A stretch of 8,848 bases of DNA from FEN-1297 sp046706945 (GTDB taxonomy: Bacteria; Bacteroidota; Ignavibacteria; Ignavibacteriales; Ignavibacteriaceae): assembly GCA_046706945.1 (NCBI GenBank), contig JBJKOY010000349.1:1-8848 (forward strand), written 5' to 3'. Shown here piece by piece: positions 1 to 7,052 of this stretch (position 1 is the stretch's first letter; each line of letters starts with the position of its first letter). The translations under genes and the position numbers were made by a program. The notes beneath the pieces are model-generated. The model worked only from the letters and a program-made list of their open reading frames with translations, did no database searches and was not told the origin of the DNA.

Positions 1-1
1 T

Positions 2-97
2 AATACTTATAATATCGTTTTCACCGGCTCCGTTTACCGTCGTTATGGGGAATTAAATATGAGTACATTAATTTTTACATTGAGAGAAGTCTCATAA
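2..97 (+). CDS. 3' end of an upstream gene, unidentified (5' truncated by window)
   Basis: An open frame enters from the left edge and ends at TAA 95-97, leaving about 31 visible codons. The peptide contains GSVYRRYGELNMSTLIFTLR and then ends after four more residues. Codon choice looks like the neighbouring genes, and the stop is 18 nt before the lipoprotein start, as expected for an operon member. The last stretch alternates polar and hydrophobic residues (ELNMSTLIFTLR), which fits a final outer-membrane beta-strand, so the gene could encode a beta-barrel or another T9SS-related surface protein. That is only an inference from 31 residues. A second open frame (3-56) stops earlier and is less convincing. 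Confidence 0.45.
   Translation, partial: NTYNIVFTGSVYRRYGELNMSTLIFTLREVS
81..94 (+). repeat. short perfect inverted repeat at an upstream gene's stop
   Basis: TGAGA and TCTCA flank a 4-nt GAAG loop, immediately before the TAA at 95-97. A 5-bp stem with no downstream T-run is too weak to call a terminator. It may be chance, or a small structure between the upstream gene and the lipoprotein gene. Confidence 0.15.
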
Positions 98-115
98 TAA
101 CAAATATTTACGGCA

Positions 116-916
116 ATGAAAAAAATATTAATTATTATTTTACCTTTCCTTCTTTGGGGATGCCAAAAAAAATTTAACGACGTTGTGAACGCGGATTATT
201 CGAACGAAGTTGAGGTGAAATCGGTTAAGATCGCGGATTCATTCACGTATTCGATATCGGATTCATTAATGCCGGTTAGCATTACTTTAACATCGTCGGC
301 GGACGTTAACGGGGTGTTCTGTAATTTATATGATCCGGATAATAATCAGTTAAACAGCAGCCCGGTTCAGCTTTTCGACAACGGTAACATAGCACAAAAC
401 AGCGATTCTTTAAAAGGCGATAATGAATATTCGAATAAAATTCCTATGAGCAGTTCTTATGTTACCGGAAGTTATAAAATCCAGTTTTACGTAAACGACA
501 ATGCCGGCAATATGAATTTTCTTGCCGTTCATTTTTTTAATTATACTCCGGGTCAACCGAATGTGGCTCCGGTAATCTCAGATCTTGTCGCTCCGGATAC
601 TGCGACTATTGGAACAAGCGATGTTTATATTGTCATTACTTTGAAGGTACAGGACGGCAACGGTTTGAAAGATATTCAATCGGTTTATTTCAATTCTTAT
701 ATTCCGCCCGACGGAAACCCGTCTTCAAGTAATCCCGTACCTTTGTATGATAACGGTACCAACGGAGACAAGACGGCAGGTGACGGAATTTATACGGCTA
801 CGGTTACACTTCCGCCGACTGGAGTACCTCTCGGTACTTTCCGGTGGGAATTTTTCGCAAAAGACAGAAGCGGAGCCTTAAGCAACAAAATTACACACTA
901 TATAGTTGTTAAATGA
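116..916 (+). CDS. outer-envelope lipoprotein with two tandem Ig-like domains
   Basis: The 266-aa protein starts with a lipoprotein signal peptide: MKK, a hydrophobic core, then a lipobox LLWGC with the lipidated Cys at residue 16. After a short linker there are two copies of the same beta-rich domain, about residues 35-143 and 150-265. They share matching segments: PVQLFDNGN (83-91) and a later GDNEYS in copy 1, PVPLYDNGT (207-215) and GDGIYT in copy 2. Each copy ends in a strand followed by V/AxDxxG (NDNAGN at 127-132, KDRSGA at 249-254). The second copy has the DNGxxGDxxAGDGIYT pattern common in Ca-binding-type extracellular Ig-like domains. The residues after Cys16 are QKKFND, lacking the acidic run known as a surface-export signal in some Bacteroidota, so a periplasm-facing location is possible. 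No strong Shine-Dalgarno is visible. The stop overlaps the next start (ATGA), pointing to translational coupling with the T9SS cargo. No enzymatic motif is seen and the specific function is unknown. Confidence 0.85.
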   Translation: MKKILIIILPFLLWGCQKKFNDVVNADYSNEVEVKSVKIADSFTYSISDSLMPVSITLTSSADVNGVFCNLYDPDNNQLNSSPVQLFDNGNIAQNSDSLKGDNEYSNKIPMSSSYVTGSYKIQFYVNDNAGNMNFLAVHFFNYTPGQPNVAPVISDLVAPDTATIGTSDVYIVITLKVQDGNGLKDIQSVYFNSYIPPDGNPSSSNPVPLYDNGTNGDKTAGDGIYTATVTLPPTGVPLGTFRWEFFAKDRSGALSNKITHYIVVK

Positions 917-2499
917 AGATAAAAATTTTATTGTCCTCTTTCATTATCCTTTTTTTTGCGGGTAAAGGATTTCCGCAGTATATGCCGGAAAATTTTAACC
1001 TGGGAGTAAATAAATCTTTGGCAAAAACCACCTCCGTGAATCCCATAGTTAACAACAGTATAAACGACATAGTTACCGTCGGCGATACTATATGGCTGGC
1101 AACAGGCCAGGGGCTAAGCCTTTCTACTGACGGAGGTTCCGATTGGAAGAATTTTACAGGGGGAGCTACTTTCGGCAGCGAGGGTATCTCGGCCATCGCA
1201 TACAATAAAAGGGACGGAACATTCTGGGCCGCTACGGTGCACAGTATGATACAGGATAATCAAACTCTACCGGTGGGAAGCGGATTAAAGTATACATCGG
1301 ACAACGGCCAAACCTGGACTTCGCTTCCCCAGCCTGTAGATGCGGAAAGCGATTCTGTTGTAGTTTACGGTATAGATACTTTAAAGGCTCTTCCCATAAC
1401 CGTTACGCCGCAGAATGTAGTTTGGGACATCGCCTTTACCCCGGGTACTATATGGATCGCGTCTTATTCGGCAGGCATTAGGAAGAGCACCGATATGGGT
1501 AAAACATGGCAGCGTGTTATTTTGCCTCCCGATTTTTTGGATTCCGTAAGTCCGAAGGACACTCTTGATTTTTGCGTTACACCGCAATCCGGAAATTTTT
1601 GCAATCAGAATAATTATAATTATAGGGGATTCTCTATAATTGCGATTAACGATTCTACATTATATGCGGGAACTGCGGGGGGAATTAACAAATCGACCGA
1701 CGGCGGAATAAGCTGGGTTAAATTTAATCATAATAACGAACTGAACCCGATCAGCGGAAATTTTATTGTTGCTCTCGCCTATAATAAAGCCGACAGTACA
1801 ATCTGGGGAGCGACCTGGCAGGCGGCAGGCTCCAGCGAGTATTATGCGGTAAGCTATTCTTCGGACGGCGGGGCAAATTGGAAAACGACCCTCAGAGGCG
1901 AACATGTTCATAATTTCGGCATTCAAGGGAAAGAAGTCATTGCTTTGTCGGACGACGGACCTTTTGCAACGTTGGACAACGGTAATACCTGGGTACTGCC
2001 GAATAAGATTACCGATCGGACGTCAAACCTGTCGATAAATTCTGCCGCCTTCTATGCCGCTGCTTTTACAGGGAACAACATCTGGCTCGGCTCGGACGAC
2101 GGATTGGCCGAATTCACGAACAACGGAAACGGCATATGGTCTGGCACGTGGAATCTTTATTTCGCTTCGAAAGAACTCAGCTCCGTTTCCGATACATATG
2201 CTTATCCGAATCCTTTCGATCCGACTACTGACGTTTTGAAAATAAAATACAGCACCATGGGCAAAACGGTCCCCGTAACAATCAGGATATTGGATTTCGG
2301 GATGCATATTGTAAGAACCGTAATTCAAAATGCCGATAGGGGGAACCCCTCTCATGTTATAGATCCGAAGGGAGATGTGGTGGATTACTGGGACGGCAGG
2401 GACGAAGCCGGAAATATGGTTCCCAACGGAGTATATTTTTACAGGGTCGACGCAGGTTCCGAAAAACCGGTATTCGGTAAAATACTTGTCTTACATTAA
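913..2499 (+). CDS. secreted Asp-box (BNR) beta-propeller protein with T9SS type A sorting domain
   Basis: The 528-aa protein has a Sec signal peptide (about residues 1-21, ending AGKGFPQ). The body is a BNR/sortilin-like propeller with six Asp-box motifs of the form S/TxDxGxxW at residues 71-78, 128-135, 192-199, 261-268, 316-323 and 353-360, plus a degenerate NNGNGIW at about 403-409. Between them lie typical inner strands such as IWLATGQG, IWIASYSAG, LYAGTAGG and IWLGSDDG. From about residue 428 there is a classic T9SS C-terminal domain: YAYPNPFDPTTD (429-440), an FlgD-like Ig fold with YWDGRDEAGNMVPNGVYFYR (492-511), then a last strand VFGKILVLH. The family route is Sec export followed by T9SS passage across the outer membrane to the surface or medium. 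Asp-box propellers are found in sialidases and in binding proteins; I see no convincing sialidase FRIP/Arg-triad set, so binding or structural use is more likely than catalysis. The start overlaps the lipoprotein stop by 4 bp, and a PorV-like gene follows 9 nt later. Confidence 0.9.
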   Translation: MKIKILLSSFIILFFAGKGFPQYMPENFNLGVNKSLAKTTSVNPIVNNSINDIVTVGDTIWLATGQGLSLSTDGGSDWKNFTGGATFGSEGISAIAYNKRDGTFWAATVHSMIQDNQTLPVGSGLKYTSDNGQTWTSLPQPVDAESDSVVVYGIDTLKALPITVTPQNVVWDIAFTPGTIWIASYSAGIRKSTDMGKTWQRVILPPDFLDSVSPKDTLDFCVTPQSGNFCNQNNYNYRGFSIIAINDSTLYAGTAGGINKSTDGGISWVKFNHNNELNPISGNFIVALAYNKADSTIWGATWQAAGSSEYYAVSYSSDGGANWKTTLRGEHVHNFGIQGKEVIALSDDGPFATLDNGNTWVLPNKITDRTSNLSINSAAFYAAAFTGNNIWLGSDDGLAEFTNNGNGIWSGTWNLYFASKELSSVSDTYAYPNPFDPTTDVLKIKYSTMGKTVPVTIRILDFGMHIVRTVIQNADRGNPSHVIDPKGDVVDYWDGRDEAGNMVPNGVYFYRVDAGSEKPVFGKILVLH

Positions 2500-2511
2500 G
2501 AGGTACAATTG
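2498..2511 (+). promoter_or_regulatory. Shine-Dalgarno AAGAGG supporting a TTG start
   Basis: AAGAGG at 2498-2503 overlaps the stop of the cargo gene (TAA 2497-2499) and sits 5 nt before TTG 2509-2511. The TTG begins a proper signal peptide (MKKFLAAVIILA), whereas the first in-frame ATG would remove it. This makes TTG the best start and implies re-initiation or coupling after the upstream stop. Confidence 0.6.
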
Positions 2512-3495
2512 AAAAAATTCTTAGCTGCCGTTATAATCTTAGCTTCTTGCGCCGCTTACGCACAGCCAAAATTCAGCAGCATAAGCAGTATGCCCGGTGC
2601 GTTCAGCAGGATGGGATTCGGCGCGCGCGGAATGGGCATGGGAAACGCAATGTCCGCCGTTACCGAAGGAAATTTGGTCTCTTATTATAACCCGGCACTG
2701 GCTTTCTATCAGAAAGATAACAGCTTCCAGGCTTCGTATTCCGTCCTTTCTCTGGATCGTTCCCTTAATTTTATCAACTTTACCAAGAGTTTCATTAACC
2801 GCGGTGCAGGAAATGAGGGCTATAATGAGGGCGCCGGGATCAGCTTAGGCATTATAAATTCGGGAGTAGGGAAAATCGACGGGAGAGACAATTCCGGAAA
2901 TAAGACGGGCGATTTTTCAACTTCCGAAAACCAGTTCTTCGTCGCATTTGCGAAAAGTTTCTCATCGAAGCTGACACTGGGGCTCAGTGTTAAATTTTTC
3001 TATTACAAGTTGTACGAACAGATATCTTCTACCGGCGTAGGCGTGGATTTCGGCGCCCTATACCGAATCAGCAGGTATTTTAATTTATCTTTGGTTATCC
3101 TGGATCTTAACAGCAAATATAAATGGGATACATCGCCTATCTACCAGGAAAACGGCTCCACCAGCGAGGATAAATTCCCGGTGCTGAAGAGAATCGGCTT
3201 CAGCTATCAAAATCCGGAATATAATATTATTGCCTCGGTAGAATATGAGAACAGCAATGCCCAGACGAATATCATTCGTGCGGGACTTGAGTATAATATA
3301 TACGACGGGTTATATTTGCGGGGAGGAATAGATCAGTGGAATCTCAGTAATTCAGACTATCCGGCAAATCCTTCGCTTGGCTTTTCTTATTACCGTAAGG
3401 TGGGGGGACTGGATGTCGGTGTTGATTATGCATTCGTGGTTGAACCATATTCGCCTGAGGACAGGCATATTATTGGACTTAACGTTGTTTTTTAA
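2509..3495 (+). CDS. PorV/PorQ family outer-membrane beta-barrel protein (first copy)
   Basis: The 328-aa protein has a signal peptide with a likely signal peptidase I cut after AAYA (residue 18). It then carries the family signature near the mature N-terminus: MGFGARGMGMGNAMSAVTEG (35-54) followed by YYNPALAF (59-66). Downstream are repeated amphipathic strands, including LTLGLSVKFFYYKLYE (155-170) and TGVGVDFGALYRI (175-187), and the chain ends in IIGLNVVF with the terminal Phe usual for BAM-assembled barrels. In well-studied Bacteroidota, PorV recognises the C-terminal signal of T9SS substrates at the outer membrane; PorQ has a related fold. Here the gene directly follows a T9SS cargo gene, which suggests a matching transport role, but that is inference. 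LASC (residues 11-14) resembles a lipobox, so lipidation cannot be excluded; a signal peptidase I cut is more typical for a barrel. The start is TTG with a good Shine-Dalgarno. Confidence 0.87.
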   Translation: MKKFLAAVIILASCAAYAQPKFSSISSMPGAFSRMGFGARGMGMGNAMSAVTEGNLVSYYNPALAFYQKDNSFQASYSVLSLDRSLNFINFTKSFINRGAGNEGYNEGAGISLGIINSGVGKIDGRDNSGNKTGDFSTSENQFFVAFAKSFSSKLTLGLSVKFFYYKLYEQISSTGVGVDFGALYRISRYFNLSLVILDLNSKYKWDTSPIYQENGSTSEDKFPVLKRIGFSYQNPEYNIIASVEYENSNAQTNIIRAGLEYNIYDGLYLRGGIDQWNLSNSDYPANPSLGFSYYRKVGGLDVGVDYAFVVEPYSPEDRHIIGLNVVF

Positions 3496-3519
3496 GAAAT
3501 TAATACCCCGGAATTTTGT

Positions 3520-4422
3520 ATGAGAAAAATAGTTTTTACAGTATTTTTATTATTTCCTTTAGGTATCTTTGCACAATCGGCTGGCAGCAGCGGGTTATCG
3601 TTCCTTAAATTGGGCTTCGGCGCGCGTAATATCGCGATGGGAGACGTAGGAGCCGCAGCATCCAACGATGTCAGCGCCTTGTTCTATAACCCCGCAAACC
3701 TTGTCAACAGCTACCCCAATGAAATAATGCTGATGCATAATTCATGGATCCAGGGAGTCTACAGCAATATTCTCGGGGTCAAAACAGATATTTTCGGACT
3801 GCCGGTCGCCGCCGGCGTAGACGTTACCACCATCAACGATATTCAGGTGCGGACGGCACCTACCACCCTGCCGGATGCTACATTCAACGCGAATTATTTT
3901 TTCGGCAGCCTGTCCACCGGCTTTCATGTAACGGATGACCTAGCCCTGGGCGTTTCCGTAAAATACCTTTACGAGGGCTTGTACGTTGACGAAGCTACCG
4001 GGCTGGGTTTCGACTTCGGGTTGAATTACAGTACACCCGTCGAGGGTTTAACCGCGGTTGCCGTTGTCAGGGACCTCGGATCGATGAACAAATTAAAAAA
4101 CGAAAGCACCAAACTTCCTTCCGAATTCAGGGTCGGACCCGCGTATAAATTTTATTTATATCATAACATGTTCGAAATTACCGCGGCGGCGGAGCTTCAG
4201 AAATATTTTTTGGAAAACAATATACATTCCGACTGGGGATTTGAAGTCGTCTATAACGATCTGATTGCACTCAGGGGAGGGTACAGAACCGGATACGAAG
4301 CAAAAGGCTTTTCCGCGGGTATGGGCATTATGTGGGGCACGCTTGAATTCGATTATGCCTTCCAGCCGTTCAATTACGGACTGGGCAGCGCGAATATCTT
4401 TTCGCTCCAGTTTAAATTTTAA
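3520..4422 (+). CDS. PorV/PorQ family outer-membrane beta-barrel protein (second copy)
   Basis: The 300-aa protein has a signal peptide with predicted cleavage after GIFA (residue 18). The same family signature appears: LGFGARNIAMGDVGAAASND (31-50) and FYNPANLV (55-62). It also shares the mid-protein block LALGVSVKYLYEGLY (141-155), then TGLGFDFGLNY (160-170), and LRGGYRTGYEAKG (251-263). The C-terminus SLQFKF matches an outer-membrane barrel signal with a terminal Phe. Alignment by eye with the preceding gene gives clear homology but many substitutions, so the pair looks like an old duplication rather than a recent one. It begins 24 nt after that gene with only a weak GGAA upstream, and is the last gene of the tight cluster. 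The likely role is outer-membrane export of sorting-domain proteins or a related barrel function. The exact subfamily (PorV or PorQ) cannot be settled by reading. Confidence 0.87.
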   Translation: MRKIVFTVFLLFPLGIFAQSAGSSGLSFLKLGFGARNIAMGDVGAAASNDVSALFYNPANLVNSYPNEIMLMHNSWIQGVYSNILGVKTDIFGLPVAAGVDVTTINDIQVRTAPTTLPDATFNANYFFGSLSTGFHVTDDLALGVSVKYLYEGLYVDEATGLGFDFGLNYSTPVEGLTAVAVVRDLGSMNKLKNESTKLPSEFRVGPAYKFYLYHNMFEITAAAELQKYFLENNIHSDWGFEVVYNDLIALRGGYRTGYEAKGFSAGMGIMWGTLEFDYAFQPFNYGLGSANIFSLQFKF

Positions 4423-4488
4423 CCGCCGTGCCGGAAGTAATATCATAGCTTCCTTCGATGCTTTCCCGTTGATCCGGTTACTTACCGT

Positions 4489-4517
4489 TTGCCGCATTCC
4501 CTGATCGTTATTATATT
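4489..4517 (+). promoter_or_regulatory. putative sigma70-type promoter before the GT39-like gene
   Basis: TTGCCG (4489-4494, 4 of 6 to TTGACA) and TATATT (4512-4517, 5 of 6 to TATAAT) are separated by exactly 17 nt. It lies in the only sizeable gap of the + strand genes (4423-4537), where a new transcription unit would be expected. Transcription would start near 4523-4525, leaving a leader of about 14 nt before TTG 4538. Some Bacteroidota use a different -7/-33 consensus, so this depends on the host's sigma factor. Confidence 0.4.
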
Positions 4518-4521
4518 GTTG

Positions 4522-4531
4522 AAAACGTTTT
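4522..4531. repeat. 10-bp perfect palindrome AAAACGTTTT over the predicted transcription start
   Basis: AAAACGTTTT is self-complementary and lies 4 nt after the predicted -10 box and 6 nt before the TTG start codon. Its position would suit an operator, but a 10-bp AT-rich palindrome can also arise by chance, and no second copy was noticed near other genes in the window. Confidence 0.25.
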
Positions 4532-4537
4532 AGATAT

Positions 4538-5992
4538 TTGAGGAACAAAATATACATAACCGCAATAATTTTTTTTGCGGCGGCAGCCCGGCTGTATTTC
4601 TTCGTCGGCCATATCTTTTCCGACGATGCATATTATTCCTACCTTAGTTATTCGTTTTATAAAGGGGATTTCCCCGGACATTACACGGGCTACCCTGTAT
4701 TTTTGTTGAGGACCGGGCAGATCGGCCTGACGGCTCTTTCTTATTCGATGTTCGGCGCCGGCGTATTTGCTTCGGTAATTTTCCCGCTGCTCTTTTCGAT
4801 TCTAGGTATTATCCTTGCTTATCATTTTGCGTTATTAATTACAAAGAATAAGTCCGCGGCATTAACGGCTGCTTTCCTGGCGGCGTTTTTCCCGACGGAT
4901 ATCGTCTTTTCCTCTATGTGCTTTCCGGATCTTATCAACGCTTTCTTTATTAACCTCGGTCTTTTCCTTTTGTGGAAGGCCTGGGAAACGAAGAACTTGT
5001 ATCTTACCGTATTTTCGGGAATGACCCTGTATATTTCTTTCCTGTTCAAGGAAAACCTTTATTATATCGTCATACTGCTGATGTTGTTGGGACTGTATCT
5101 TTTTATAAAGAAGAAACCCGGTTATAAATATGTACTGGCGGTTTTGTCGGTTGTTTTTGTCTGTCTGCTTGGCGAAAGTATTTGGTACGCTTCCAGCCAG
5201 GGACAGTTTTTCTACAGACTGAACGTCATCAGAGCAAATTACCGGTATAGTTTTTACGACTTCTATCCTTATACCGTTTATAAAGACATCGGTCATGCGA
5301 CCGGTACTTTACCGGCCCTTATTTATCAAATCTTTATTATTAATTTAAAATCGGTTTTCCTACGGCGTTTTTATTTATTCATCCCGCTAATAGCTCTTGC
5401 CTCGGCGTTATTTACTTTAAAGAAAAGAGAACTTATACTTTTGCCGTTCTGGTTTTTAGGACTTACAATACTTCTTACCGCATTTACTACTTCCGTTGAA
5501 ATGTACAAACCTCTAGATCTTCACAGGAGCTGGTACATATACCCTTTAATACTTCCCGCCGTAATTTTATGCGCAATATTAATATGTAAATTTAAAACGG
5601 TCTTTAAATATTTATTTATAATATTATATGTTATTTTTAGTTTTGTAATGTGCAATCAATATGAAATTTATTTCAATACCGGCAGCCGGAAAGTTTTCGA
5701 GGATTTCGTGAAAAAAAACGCGGGAAAGAATATTTACACCGACTTCTTTACGAAATACAGCATCGATTTGCTTTTAAATTACAAGGATGAAAAAAAACGT
5801 CAGATAATATCCGGAAGTACATTCGACTTTAATGAATTAAAAAAGGGAGCTTTGGTAGTTTACGATAAAAATCATATCGACGAATTAAAGCTTCAAAAGC
5901 ATATTTTACCTAAATTTGGAGCATTAAATTCGGATGAATTTAAATTAATCGGTTCTTTCGGAGAGTTTAAGGTTTACGAAAAAATTTTATAG
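4538..5992 (+). CDS. polytopic GT-C glycosyltransferase, GT39/ArnT-like (PMT superfamily)
   Basis: The 484-aa integral membrane protein has an N-terminal helix (about residues 5-24) followed by the acidic pair SDDAYYSYLS, with Asp29-Asp30 in the first periplasmic loop. That is where GT-C enzymes using polyprenyl-phosphate sugar donors carry their catalytic Asp. Further helices are seen at about 72-100, 107-125, 132-147, 153-169, 173-190, 198-214, 278-295, 300-316, 335-350 and 354-372. FKEN at 170-173 sits at a position often occupied by a conserved basic/acidic motif in this group. A soluble C-terminal domain follows (about 380-484). Such enzymes transfer a sugar from an undecaprenyl-phosphate donor to lipid, glycan or protein on the periplasmic side. 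Acceptor and sugar are unknown. The start is TTG: an in-frame TGA at 4520-4522 prevents extension, and the first internal Met (residue 71) would delete the catalytic loop. No Shine-Dalgarno is visible. Confidence 0.82.
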   Translation: MRNKIYITAIIFFAAAARLYFFVGHIFSDDAYYSYLSYSFYKGDFPGHYTGYPVFLLRTGQIGLTALSYSMFGAGVFASVIFPLLFSILGIILAYHFALLITKNKSAALTAAFLAAFFPTDIVFSSMCFPDLINAFFINLGLFLLWKAWETKNLYLTVFSGMTLYISFLFKENLYYIVILLMLLGLYLFIKKKPGYKYVLAVLSVVFVCLLGESIWYASSQGQFFYRLNVIRANYRYSFYDFYPYTVYKDIGHATGTLPALIYQIFIINLKSVFLRRFYLFIPLIALASALFTLKKRELILLPFWFLGLTILLTAFTTSVEMYKPLDLHRSWYIYPLILPAVILCAILICKFKTVFKYLFIILYVIFSFVMCNQYEIYFNTGSRKVFEDFVKKNAGKNIYTDFFTKYSIDLLLNYKDEKKRQIISGSTFDFNELKKGALVVYDKNHIDELKLQKHILPKFGALNSDEFKLIGSFGEFKVYEKIL

Positions 5993-6020
5993 AACTTATC
6001 AATGCGGGAAAAATTAATTT

Positions 6021-6980
6021 ATGGAAGTAATACGGTATTCGGAAGAATGGAAAGAAAAGTGGGATAATTTTATCCTTAATTCGAACAACGGTACGATTTT
6101 TCACCTGCAGAAGTTTTTCGATTATCATGCTCCGGGCAAGTTTGTTTTTGATCATCTCATCTTCCTAGAAAATCATGAGATAGCAGCCGTGCTTCCAGGG
6201 ACGCTGAAGAACGGCCTGTTCGAATCGCCGATCGGTGCAAGCTACGGTTCGATCGTAACTAAGGATATAAAATTCTCTTTTGCGATGGAATTGAAATCCG
6301 CGCTGCTCGAATACGGCAGAAAAAACGGTATAAAAGAATTTATGCTTACTCCCGCACCGATAATTTACGAAAGCTATCCCAGCCAGAACCTTGATTTTGC
6401 AATGCTCTGGCAGGGATTTAAATACAACCTGCATTATATCTCAAGCGCGATAAAACTTGATGGAGATACGGACATAATATCCAGGTTTCAATCGACCGTT
6501 AGAAGAAATATCAGGAAGACATTAAAGAACCCGGATATAAGGGTTGAAATAAACGAAAGGTACGATGAGTTTTACCCCATTCTCCTGGAGAATAAGGCAA
6601 GACATAACGTAAAGCCCACACACTCGTACGAAGATTTGATAAAATTAAAAACCCTTCTACCTGAAAATCTGAAGCTGTTCATGGTATATTACAAGGATAA
6701 GCCCATTGCGGGTTCTTCAATGTTTTTCTGCAACAAAAACGTCGCCCTTTGCTTTTACAACATGCTCCTTTACGAATACGAACATTTGAAACCCATACAC
6801 AGGGTGATGTACGAAGTTGTTAAATGGTCTACCGAGAACGGGTACAAGTACGTGGATATTGGGGTTTCACAGGATACCAAGGCGGAAAACCCCATGACGC
6901 CGAGTATGAGTCTGATTGAATTTAAAGAGAAATTCGACGCCAAAACCGTAATGAGAAACACCCTGGATATTAAGTTGTAA
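6021..6980 (+). CDS. FemAB/GNAT-like acyl- or aminoacyl-transferase
   Basis: The 319-aa soluble protein has no signal peptide. It fits the double-GNAT FemAB-like family (Acetyltransf_6/BioF2-like). Features are an N-terminal half with a GASYGSIV segment (72-79), the basic signature FQSTVRRNIRKTLKN (156-170), the core strand block LKLFMVYYKDKPIAGSSMFF (217-236), then a helix-rich HLKPIHRVMYEVVKWSTENG (255-274). It ends with YVDIGVSQ (277-284) and LIEFKEKFDAK (298-308), which corresponds to the family's fD/FG...fKxxFG ending. Known relatives add amino acids or acyl groups to peptidoglycan precursors or modify sugars in exopolysaccharide pathways. Set between two glycosyltransferases, a role in decorating a surface glycan is more likely than cross-bridge synthesis, but this is inferred. 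It begins 28 nt after the GT39-like gene, with a weak GCGGGAA 10 nt upstream of the ATG. Confidence 0.8.
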   Translation: MEVIRYSEEWKEKWDNFILNSNNGTIFHLQKFFDYHAPGKFVFDHLIFLENHEIAAVLPGTLKNGLFESPIGASYGSIVTKDIKFSFAMELKSALLEYGRKNGIKEFMLTPAPIIYESYPSQNLDFAMLWQGFKYNLHYISSAIKLDGDTDIISRFQSTVRRNIRKTLKNPDIRVEINERYDEFYPILLENKARHNVKPTHSYEDLIKLKTLLPENLKLFMVYYKDKPIAGSSMFFCNKNVALCFYNMLLYEYEHLKPIHRVMYEVVKWSTENGYKYVDIGVSQDTKAENPMTPSMSLIEFKEKFDAKTVMRNTLDIKL

Positions 6981-7052
6981 TTTACATCCGTAAGTTGAAA
7001 CTAATTTAAAATCTCCGCCGTCGAAAATCGGCTGACCCGGAAGAATATTCAT

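Noticed and set aside
2617..3626. repeated DNA word TTCGGCGCGCG in both PorV-like genes (2617-2627 and 3616-3626)
   Set aside because: It encodes the same conserved FGAR residues in both proteins, so it reflects shared protein motif and codon choice, not a separate DNA element.
4433..4453. GGAAG...CTTCC inverted repeat after the second PorV-like gene as a terminator
   Set aside because: Only a 5-bp stem with an 11-nt loop and no T-run; not enough to call a terminator.
4265..4504. 79-aa + strand open frame running into the gap after the second PorV-like gene
   Set aside because: It lies out of frame inside a well-supported gene, has no family resemblance and no ribosome site.
4156..4557. 133-aa minus-strand open frame spanning the end of the second PorV-like gene and the 115-bp gap
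   Set aside because: No recognisable domain, basic low-complexity composition typical of an antisense shadow, and it overlaps the real barrel C-terminus.
4862..5296. 144-aa minus-strand open frame opposite the GT-C gene
   Set aside because: Lys/Arg/Gln-rich translation opposite a hydrophobic membrane gene; it is a complement shadow.
6981..7052. possible promoter before the GT4 gene (TTTACA at 6981-6986 with TAAAAT at 7007-7012)
   Set aside because: The spacer is 20 nt, too long for a good sigma70 promoter, and the gap is short enough for read-through from the FemAB-like gene.
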